Of a stretch of DNA of 27,206 nt, positions 9,625 to 18,699 are shown piece after piece. The notes below the pieces were generated by a model. It was not told the DNA's origin and searched no databases. It saw nothing but the letters and a program-made list of their open reading frames with translations. Origin of the DNA: Euprymna scolopes (lineage: Eukaryota > Mollusca > Cephalopoda > Sepiida > Sepiolidae); the NCBI GenBank assembly GCA_024364805.1, contig CM044487.1:48595650-48622855 (forward strand), written 5' to 3'. Position 1 is the first letter of the stretch. Every line of letters starts with the position of its first letter. Both the position numbers and the translations under genes were made by a program.

Positions 9625-10335
9625 ACATGATTGCCCGCGTCGATATGAAGTTCGATTTGGGCTCACATGCTATACTAAGGATATTTAGCACTTTTATTGA
9701 TACACCCACAACAATTTCATAAATAAAATAAAAGAACGGATAAAAACACGAAAAATAGAAGTACATGACAATAACGTCACTGAATATTTCGGTAGTAGGA
9801 ATACGAGGAGAAAAGGCTATTCTCCGGATATTGAGCACTTTTTGTTAATCGTGCGCTGGAAAGCCTTTCCCCCTCCCCCAAAATTAAAGAAATGAATCAA
9901 AACAACTTTTGTTTCAATGAAAATAGCAGGCAGTGTCCGAGCGACCAAAAAAGTATGAGCCACGCTGGTCGCGTTCGAACATGAAACGCGAAAAACGAAG
10001 AGAAAGGAAAGAAATTACAGGTATATGCGATTGCCTACAAGGTCACGCGTGCATATAGCGTAACGAAGTTGAAAATAAGAATTTTAAACATATTTTTAAT
10101 TAATTACGCGCGTCTGACTTGTGGAAGCCTCGCGAAAAAGGATGCCATTTTTTTAAAAAGTGGTCCAGTTGACCATCATAGAATAAGTCTTTTTTCCCCT
10201 AATTTTCACATATTATACATCCGAAGCATTGCTCTTTTAGATTGTACCAGTTTCGACCCCGTCAGATTAGGATGAGGAAGCTTTTTAGCATACATACCAA
10301 CACACGCAAACACACACAAACACTAACATACAGAA
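9625..10335 (+). repeat. Unnamed interspersed repeat, copy B
   Basis: Direct repeat of copy A. The left landmarks are offset by 779 bases (ATGAAGTTC at 9645), and the right landmarks by 722 (AAGTGGTCCAG at 10158), so copy B has lost about 57 bases relative to A. Shared blocks include CATGCTATACTAAG, AACGGATAAAAACACG, GGATATTGAGCAC, ATGAATCAAAACAAC, TTTCGACCCC and the final CACACGCAAACACACAC segment at about 10299-10320. Short open frames inside are not conserved as proteins between the two copies, so I treat it as noncoding. Confidence 0.7.
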
Positions 10336-11133
10336 AAATTTTATTTTATCTAATAGATAATTTTGTGCTTCTTATGCTTTAAAATTTTATGATTTTATAC
10401 TATTTAATACTGTTTTACCTCTTATTCTTTTGTATTTGTTATTCTTAACTTAATCATTTATATTTTATCTTTTACCCTTTTATAATTTATTTCTTTACAT
10501 TTTTACCTTTTATTCTTTTATTATATCAATTATTTCTAATAATTTACACTTCATTTAAATACTAAGTTGTAATTCCGATACCCCTATTAATATATACGAA
10601 TTTAGTAAACTACCCTATTTAAAGTAACCCCTCCATATTTTTAACCCATAAATACATATAGTTAAATAAACATCCACTTTCAATCGTTTCTATATTCTTC
10701 CCGATATTACAGATTCGCATAGACACGCATATATTGAAACCACTCTATCATACGTGATATACACCTATCTTAAGTTTATAATAAAAGCTATATTCCTCCT
10801 TTATCACATAGATCAGTTTAGTTCTCTCATTCCCTCCCCTAATAGCTTCAATATATTACTATTCTCCTCTCACGCACAATTACTTCCCTCCTTATGTAGC
10901 TACCGCTTGACGCCGCATCCTTAACATGTTACTTAGCATCTTCTCTACTCTTCTGTTAAGAAGTATTAGGCTTCGAAATACCATGTTATAATGAGTTTTA
11001 CTTATCCTACACCTTTAATCGATGTATCATCCTTATTGAATAGACTAAATCTATATGCATTAATATATATCTTTATGTTGTTCTTTTCTTAATTTATGGA
11101 TATCTATTATATAAATTTCACCTGTTTGTTAAA
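10336..11133. other. T-rich intergenic DNA, no gene
   Basis: Pyrimidine-biased sequence with repeated TTTTAYY-type motifs between about 10370 and 10560, then mixed AT-rich sequence. No coding or RNA feature recognised. Confidence 0.55.
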
Positions 11134-11180
11134 ATGTATGTATGTATGTATGTATGAATGTATGTATGTATGCTTGTATG
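11134..11180. repeat. (ATGT)n tetranucleotide repeat
   Basis: About eleven units of TATG with a few substitutions (GAATG, GCTTG). Confidence 0.9.
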
Positions 11181-11331
11181 TCTGCCTAAAACTTTCGACA
11201 GAGGTAAAGATTTTCACGAGATTAGTGTCGTTTTGATGCTCGAAATTCCGGACGACAAATATCGAAAAATGGGCTTAAAATATTAATTCCGTCACCTTCA
11301 ACTGGCCACTTTTCTACAAGGAGGGGTCGTT

Positions 11332-11481
11332 NNNNNNNNNNNNNNNNNNNNNNNNNNNNNNNNNNNNNNNNNNNNNNNNNNNNNNNNNNNNNNNNNNNNN
11401 NNNNNNNNNNNNNNNNNNNNNNNNNNNNNNNNNNNNNNNNNNNNNNNNNNNNNNNNNNNNNNNNNNNNNNNNNNNNNNNNN
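11332..11481. other. Assembly gap (150 N)
   Basis: Exactly 150 undetermined bases. The flanking 100 to 150 bases on both sides are less AT-rich than average. The right flank ends at an A-run near 11692 (CATTTAAAAAAAAAA), so the gap may hide part of one repeat insertion. Nothing can be said about its content. Confidence 0.99.
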
Positions 11482-11720
11482 TTTGGCGATGGACGCAACG
11501 GCAAAGACGTTACGTTTTTTTCACGTTCCCCCTTCGCAGTACGTGTTCGAGCCTGCCTCCCTACTACCACTAGTTTTTTTTGCTCAAGACACACCTCCAA
11601 ACACCCATAAAACACCAGGCACCCAGACTAGATTTATATAAACCCCAAAGCACTTTGTTGAGCTTTGCATTATCCCGATAAAGCTCATTTAAAAAAAAAA
11701 TCGTTCTCATGCTTTAAACT

Positions 11721-11722
<2 letters not shown>
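11482..11722. other. Unassigned flank of the gap with terminal A-run
   Basis: Moderately GC-rich sequence to about 11690, then ten or more A residues near 11690-11700, followed after a short spacer by an (AT)n tract. This looks like the tail of a retroposed sequence, but the family is unknown. Confidence 0.3.

Positions 11723-11792
<70 letters not shown>
11723..11792. repeat. (AT)n microsatellite
   Basis: Pure alternating TA run of about 70 bases. Confidence 0.95.
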
Positions 11793-11796
<4 letters not shown>

Positions 11797-13439
11797 TGGT
11801 TAGAACATTCTAATAACACGAGTATATATAGATGCAGTTTTTAGAATACAGATGAGAACCATAATACGACGTGGATACTTGATCATGCAAATGTGGAAAG
11901 ATATAAAATCAAAGTATTATCTAACGTTGAACATTCAGTCACAGGATTTTACTGCTACTTGTGTCTGGAAATTTCTAAACAAATAAATAATCAGAAATTA
12001 ATATAGATTACTAAACTTCATTTGAATATACAAGAAAATATATTTTAACTCTTATTTGAATGTTATTTAAGAAAAATATATTAAGAAAGTAGTAGAAAGG
12101 AATGGCATTAAAACTTTCTGCAGAAGGAATTTCTCATATGAGGTGCACCAGCAATTTACTGACTTATTAGGTAGGTGTAACTGTATGTTACTTGTACGCC
12201 AAATGTGCACTCAAGTGTTATTTAAAGAAACAAATACTCACAAAGTTTAACGAATCAAGTAGGTCGACATGTTAGAATAAAAGAGAAGGCATGTTCTGTA
12301 AATATACATTCTCCATCTCCGAAACCGAATTCCTTATTCTTACTAATGAAAAACGCTACTAAATAAAGTAATAAATAACTTTATTTTTCAAATTTTCAAA
12401 ATATGCGGATGAAATTGTTTGAGGAGATAAAAATATCCGTAAAAAAAAAGACAGTAGACGTATGTATGTGCGTGTGCCCGTGTGAGAATATTTAACCGAT
12501 TAACTCTCAAACTACTCGGCACAGAACACTGAAATTAATAGAAATTAGTAACTAAAAACCAAGGATGATATATTGCAAGTAAAATCGTTTGGATTGATGA
12601 ATAACGCGTACAGAACTGTTGGCAAGTGTAAATGCAAAATGATTATTTCAACTTGTCAACATATTTCAAATACTTTTGCGCATGCATAAATTCATGTATA
12701 ACTTGAAGTAGTTTTATTTTATTTTATTTTATAAGCTGATGCACCCAAGTCATATAGATATATATTATTTTGGAAATCACAACTTTATAATATATAAAAA
12801 TCGATAGAATATTAACTCTATAATAATATATACGAAATCTGCAAGAATTAAAATATCATATTTAAGCGTACTTTACGACCCAGGATCCTTGCTAGCTTAG
12901 ATAAATAATTTTGCAGTTTTAACAAAAGAGCTACAATAATATCAGGGCGTCTCTATTTGCGCTGAAGATCTACAGAATACCAACATCAATATAGTACATA
13001 TGAATGAGTTCGCTGCGGACTTTCCACAGGTCCCGCTAGTACGTATTGTTTGCATTAATTAAAAAAATATATAAACGTAGTTTGCGACTATGCATGGCCA
13101 GGTAACCCCCCCCAGGCTAAATTAAATTTTTAGATACCAATCAACATAATAAATTAGAAAACGTAATTGTTCTCTTGCGAAAGTGCCAGGACACAAAATG
13201 TTTCTATTCTGCTTATGTCTTAATCGAACTTGACTTTGCGAGGATATTATTGCCTGCTCTTAAATTTTTCTCGTTTTGTGAATGATTTCAATTTTTATCT
13301 CGATAATTCTTAGTATGTACTTAGTATTTGTTAAAGAAATCAATACACTTGAGATGAACTTTTTCTACTTGTAGAAATAGACTGAAATATATGACCACGG
13401 TGTTATTTGAACTTCTTATGCCCCCATCTTGGCAGAATG
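11793..13439. other. AT-rich intergenic DNA, no gene
   Basis: About 1.6 kb without a recognisable protein, RNA or transposon motif. A short (ATTTT)n stretch lies near 12713-12731. Nothing else supported. Confidence 0.55.
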
Positions 13440-13539
13440 TGTTACGATTGATACTCATCATATATTCTGCCTTTGGTTCAATATATTTTACTTTTTTAAC
13501 CTATATTCGTGTTCAATTTTTCTTTTGTGGCTCTTCCGG

Positions 13540-14930
13540 GGCCACAACACCTTGGCAACGAGAGATTCGAATTCACAACGGACGATTCACAACATGGCGA
13601 TGAAGAAGAAGCATTTACAAAAGAGACATTCACAACAACTTGTCGAGGAAGAATTCGATAATTCACGATGAGAAAGCTGAATTTAAAATACAATTTGGCG
13701 ATAAACACTCGAAATAAGATACTAGAATTTGTGACGAATTTGTGACAAATAAGATACTAGAATTTGTGACGAATTTGTGACAAATAGAGTACTAGAATTG
13801 TGACGAATAATATAAAAATGACATAAACACCACCAAAAAATAGCAACTTACGTATAATAGTAGTGGCGAAATTAAGCCAGTAATTAAGCATCACAACTAT
13901 CGGATTATTGATATGTCACAAGTTTTTTCCATCGAGGAGAAAAGCAGTCATTTTGTTGGAGACCGCAATTGAAAGATATTTCCACAAGAAACTAAAGAGA
14001 ATAAATCGGTAAGCACGTTTTTCTACAGTCAAATAAATAATTTTTCTCTTCTAAAAAAATAAATCCATTCAACGTACACGATTAAAACTGTAATTAGTAA
14101 TTATTACAGCGTTTTCCACGAGTAAGTAAATTTCAATAAGACGAACAACTTTAAACTAATAATTTTAACGGTGTTTCAATTACAACAAAAATTCCAGAAG
14201 CAACAAAGACTATTGCAAAAAAAAAAAACGAAGATAAACTAATTCGGCAAAAACAGAAAATGCAAAAAAAAAATCAGGAGTTTTATTATCAAAGTGTAAC
14301 CAATAAACCTAACACGGACAGTGACACAGCTTTTTCGCAAAAGATAATATGGAATATCATGATCACGTTTAACGTCCCGGATCAAGACTCGACGAATTTG
14401 TTAGGAGATATGAAAATAGCTTTAACGTCGATTTCGACATTTGGTCTGATGCAAAAAATGTTTGTTTTTACGAAAGCTAGAAACATCTGAACACAGTCGT
14501 TTCGTCGACTACATTTTATCTAAAAACACTATGGTCACTTTCTGAACATCTCAGTCCTAATTCTTCCGTTTCTTAAGCGATAGCGATGCTTGCGCTTAGC
14601 AATGTGGGGTGACAAAGGTTATTTAAGGTTCGAGTCCGTCGTAAAAACGCAGTGTAACGACTTAAGACTTGCGATATTTTGGCAAGATTATTTCAAATAT
14701 CTCATTTCTATGCACGGGTAAGTGTTTGTAAAAAATGATGAGATTAGACAGAGAGTATTAGTAGAACTCGAAAACGAACCTACTGTAACTCTACAAAACC
14801 TTGCAGATGGTTACCGAAAAGTGATAAGAACTAGAGGCGACTCAAAAAAATAAAGAACAATTGGGCGTAGCTTACGTAGGACAGGTAAAGTGCACATAAA
14901 AATGACGACTCAACATGTCTCCACAAAATA
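13540..14930 (+). mobile_element. Broken Ty3/gypsy-like element, gag-like part
   Basis: Between about 14260 and 14860 disrupted frames resemble the gag of invertebrate Ty3/gypsy elements of the kind common in molluscs and arthropods. One piece reads YFKYLISMHG, followed later by NDEIRQRVLVELENEP and TVTLQNLADGYRKVI. This is the 'CLIFVCGL..DADIRTRLLxxLExxPxxTLQxL' pattern near the end of that gag. The upstream 13540-14230 stretch could be its leader. A GCCACAACACCTTGGCAACG stretch at 13541-13560 resembles an LTR end (CA) followed by a TGG-starting primer-binding site, at low confidence. It is broken with several breaks, and no pol part was recognised before it runs into (AT)n DNA at 14933. It is old. 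Confidence 0.6.
13716..13808. repeat. 35-base minisatellite, about 2.7 copies
   Basis: The unit begins AAGATACTAGAATTTGTGAC and continues GAATTTGTGACAAAT. Copies lie at 13716-13750 and 13751-13785 (identical), then a shortened, diverged third copy to about 13808. Within the unit, GAATTTGTGAC itself occurs twice, so the array probably grew from a 12-base duplication. Confidence 0.9.

Positions 14931-14932
<2 letters not shown>

Positions 14933-14966
<34 letters not shown>
14933..14966. repeat. (AT)n microsatellite
   Basis: Alternating AT run, separated from the next by only TCTCAA. Confidence 0.95.
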
Positions 14967-14968
<2 letters not shown>

Positions 14969-14969
14969 T

Positions 14970-15656
<687 letters not shown>

Positions 15657-16262
15657 TTTTTTTTTTACATGGGGGTCACCACTTATCAAGGCTCAAAGGC
15701 CACTCAGGGATAAGGGTTATTGCGTGTACAGTAATCAATGAGGTAGTATTGTAGTAATCACTAGTATTGGGGGGTTTGATAGTGTCTTACTTAAGGGGCG
15801 GTTTGTCAGGAGTTTGTTTATGTTGGATTTGAAGACGTCCAAGTTGTAGTCAGGTGGGAAACAGGCAAGCGGCAGAGAGTTCCACTGGCGTGCAGTTCTA
15901 AGAAAGAAGCTTTGCTCATGGAATCTATGTTTGGATTTAGGCACAGATAGAGAGTGAGGAAAATTATTGACAGTAGTTTCAGCCAAACGGGTGTTTCTCG
16001 TGAAAGATTGGCAAAGGGGGACGAGGGATTGGAACTCAGACGAGCACCTGCCATGGAAATAACGATAAAATAAAGACAGGCTCGCAATGTCTCTTCTGTG
16101 GGAGAAAGGTTGCAGGGAAGAGAAAAGGGCATCCCCCACTAAACCCCGAAGTCTATTTTGTACTCTGTCAAGGCAGGATAGGCTGTTTTTAGCAGCTCCT
16201 GCCAAGATGTGGCAGCAGTACTCCATCCTTGGACGTACTTGGCTTTTATACAGGTTTATTTG
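15657..16262 (-). mobile_element. 5'-truncated Jockey/CR1-like LINE with poly-A tail
   Basis: On the minus strand the open frame 16226-15735 encodes the C-terminal part of a non-LTR reverse transcriptase. It runs YKSQVRPRMEYCCHILAGAA (starting just upstream), then LDRVQNRL, SHRRDIASLSLFYRYFHG, FLRTARQWNSLPLACFPPDY and LDVFKSNINKLL. This order is the signature of the end of Jockey/CR1-type LINE proteins. The frame is uninterrupted for 163 codons, so this is the youngest-looking coding relic in the window. The 3' end carries an A-run (plus-strand T at 15656-15668). A possible 6-base target duplication, TAGTTC, is at 15650 and 16266. The rest of the ORF (endonuclease and RT core) is absent, as expected for 5' truncation during target-primed insertion. 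Confidence 0.88.
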
Positions 16263-16852
16263 TTTTAGTTCTAACTATACTATAACGGATATTTTTCAAT
16301 AAGATTAAGTATTACTTGAATTCATCGGACTACTCTTTTCATCTTAAGTGTGATTTTCACAACGTTTCGGTCGATGTAACCTCCGGCTTTATCAAGTGTA
16401 TCTTGTCGAACTCGGGAATGTTTCTGCCGAACTAGGGAATTTGGATGAAATTTCGAGCAGAACCCTTTATTTACTTTTCGGGAGTAGCGTGCTCTTATTT
16501 CTTCAACCATGACTAGATAAAGGCCATAAGTAATTCGTAATTGTGTTTTTCGGTCGCCTACACTGAGGAAAATACAATTGCAAATTATTTAGGACCTCAG
16601 TCCAGTCACATGCACTAATACATTATAGTCCATGCATTCTGTTGATACATTTGGGGTATTGCATTTTTTTCTAAACAGTTGCAGTGGATTATATGAATCA
16701 GTTCATTTAAAGAAATACAGTTATCATCAACGGAATATTTGGGAGGAAACCATAGATATGGTATAAGGAATTGCCTAATATTACTGGCAACCATTTCTTG
16801 TGTAAAAATGAAAATATGGGTAAAAATGTAAGAGTTATCGGTTTCTCATCAA
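16263..16852. other. Unassigned DNA with a possible retroelement-end motif
   Basis: The minus strand here holds CCGAAACGTTGTGAAAATCA at about 16354-16373, preceded by a GATAAAGCCGGAGGT block. Phrases of the type 'CCTGA...GAAACGTTGTG' are common near the ends of several animal retroelements, including Penelope-like elements, but no protein supports an assignment. The rest is AT-rich with no gene. Confidence 0.35.
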
Positions 16853-16887
16853 AGCGTGTTAGAGGTCGCCAGACGACCATTACGAAT
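16853..16887 (-). repeat. 35-base inverted repeat, right copy
   Basis: It starts AGCGTGTTAGAGGTCGCC and ends CATTACGAAT. It is the reverse complement of 15240-15274 with one mismatch. The intervening 1578 bases contain the truncated LINE. It lies about 100 bases beyond the 3' end of the PIN-like pseudogene. Confidence 0.9.
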
Positions 16888-16989
16888 GAAGCGGAAAAGA
16901 CGTGATGCTATAATATAACACACGTTTCTCCTCTTCTACCTACCATCACTACTCAGATGTTGCCATTTCATTATTACATTCTATCCTCT

Positions 16990-18660
16990 CTATAACCTGG
17001 TAGTAAGGACGCAGAGAAAAAATCTACAGGCAGAGGCGGTTTGAGGGAGTCGTTCTGGTGTGACGAATATCTTTGCCCTTACAACATTCTTGCAGAGCAT
17101 ATTATATCTAATCGATGGAAGTAAGTCATTCTGGACTCTATTGAACAGCACTATAAATGCCTTAGAATCACTGATTTCCAACACATCGATTTTTGACAGT
17201 CTTTCAACGTCTTTGGCCTTGTGCCTTATTTGCTCAGTGGGAAAGCAAATAAATACCCAGCCTTTCAACGTCTTTTCTTATTTGATGATTCACTGGAATT
17301 CTGACTTCTTTCCAATCCCGAACACCCTGGACACCGAATCATATCCTGTAAAGCATATGTTTCAGGACCTGGATATTATAGACGTAGTATTTCATCTTTT
17401 CAGAGCAGAATAAAGTGCAGTACATTTGACAACATCTGTATGAAACTGCAAGAGAACAAGAAGATATGTCTCTTTTTTCCAATAAGATTTGTCGGTATGA
17501 AAGCAGACATGTAGATGACTGCTTTTGCAATCTCAAAATCAGCATCTCCTTCTGTTTGAATGACATCACGTCTTTTCTGCTTCATTCGTTCTATGATCAG
17601 CTAGATCACTGCCTGCTTGTTTGACGAGAAGTACTTTTTACCAGAAAATATTGTCGCTCTGGCAATGTTCACTTTGTTTACATTCAATTGATGTGCACAG
17701 TCCTTTAAACAATCATATCCCACAGTCACTCTGACATTTTTACCGACAGTAAATTATGCATAAATATTTACAATCGAATGGTAGGTCCTCCCCTCTTTTC
17801 ATTTTAGACGGCGAAGAGATCCTTTGTCTTGTTCGTTGTGCTCTGTAACTGGAGCAGTTTGTTGCACACCACTGCTGATTGTGTTCATAGTTTCTAATTG
17901 TTTCCACACGTTGCTGTTTGACTGCCTGACACAAGAGAACTTTTCTCCTGAAACAAAGACATTTGGAATAAACACAGTTCATAGGACCTTAGCATCTAAC
18001 CGAAGAGTTCCTGTCTGAGAGACTACGTCAAACCTCTGAAACAGGAGCGCTAGGTCAATAATACTATCTGTAAACACTTTTATGTTCTTGCTTGATGCTA
18101 GCCGCTTGGCATTCAAACTCCGTCGGGGAAGAATTTGGGTTTCTGTTTGTTTTTGAGGCAGCGAGTGTCTGTCCATTTCTTGTTCAATGGCCTCTTCAAT
18201 TTTGAAGAGATCCTGCTCATTGGTATCTTCGTTGTCGTTAATTAAGTTAAGTGATGATATAGCGTAACGATGCTTCAGTTGGAAATAATGTAACACTGTT
18301 TAATATTTCCGCGATGAAATGATCAATGTAAACATTAATGAATGACCAAAAATGTCTATGTTACCGCCTAACACATCTGAAGCAAGTGGACATACCACGT
18401 TCATTTCAAACATTTGTACCCTCGGATACCATGAAGAAAATCGCATAATTAAAGATTTTCTATAAAAGTGGTGCACTTGCATCACGACACCAAACTGTAG
18501 AGGTGCAATACCAGATCTTGCGTACACTCCCGTTTAGGTTGTACTCTCCCATTTTAGTGACTAGGTATGATATCGTTTGCTGTTGTTCCTTGTTTTCCTC
18601 GCAAAAACGTTTGAATACCTCATCCCTTTTTTAACTTTCCATTTTTACTCCAAACAAGGC
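16990..18660 (-). pseudogene. Decayed copy of a multi-copy PIN/FEN-like invertebrate protein
   Basis: Reading minus from 18660, pieces appear in the order I know from a large, unnamed, multi-copy family in cnidarians, molluscs and other animals. They are DEVFKRFCEENKEQQQTISY (about 18620), ARSGIAPLQFGVVMQVHH (about 18520), LLFQRFDVVSQTGTL (about 18040), VTVGYDCLKDCAHQ (about 17710), FSGKKYFSSNKQ (about 17640), RRDVIQTEGDADFEIAKAVI (about 17570), KYYVYNIQVLKHML (about 17360) and VRAKIFVTPERLPQTASA (about 17090). In intact relatives the DGY..TKD, GDADVDIAKA and GEDTDLL blocks resemble the acidic active site of PIN/FEN nucleases. A nuclease role is therefore inferred, not known. The copy is split over all three frames with many interruptions and is shorter than relatives. 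Its 5' end abuts a LINE. Whether it is a dead host gene or cargo of a mobile element is open. Confidence 0.7.
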
Positions 18661-18699
18661 ACAGTGTCATTTTGATCCAGGGGGTTTCAATCGGGGACA

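Noticed and set aside
11298-11615. 105-codon open frame across the assembly gap
   Set aside because: Half of it is undetermined sequence, so the frame has no support.
13440-13549. A complete short LTR (TGTT...AACA)
   Set aside because: About 110 bases is too short for a typical LTR and no second copy was found. Only the right end was kept, as a weak suggestion.
14597-14640. Perfect pol III B-box match (GGTTCGAGTCC) with an A-box-like TAGCAATGTGG upstream, suggesting a tRNA or SINE
   Set aside because: The spacing is too short for a tRNA, no cloverleaf can be drawn, and the stretch lies inside the gag-like relic. It is most likely a chance match.
17060-17413. 117-codon plus-strand frame as a gene
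   Set aside because: It is antisense to the better supported PIN-like family blocks on the minus strand.
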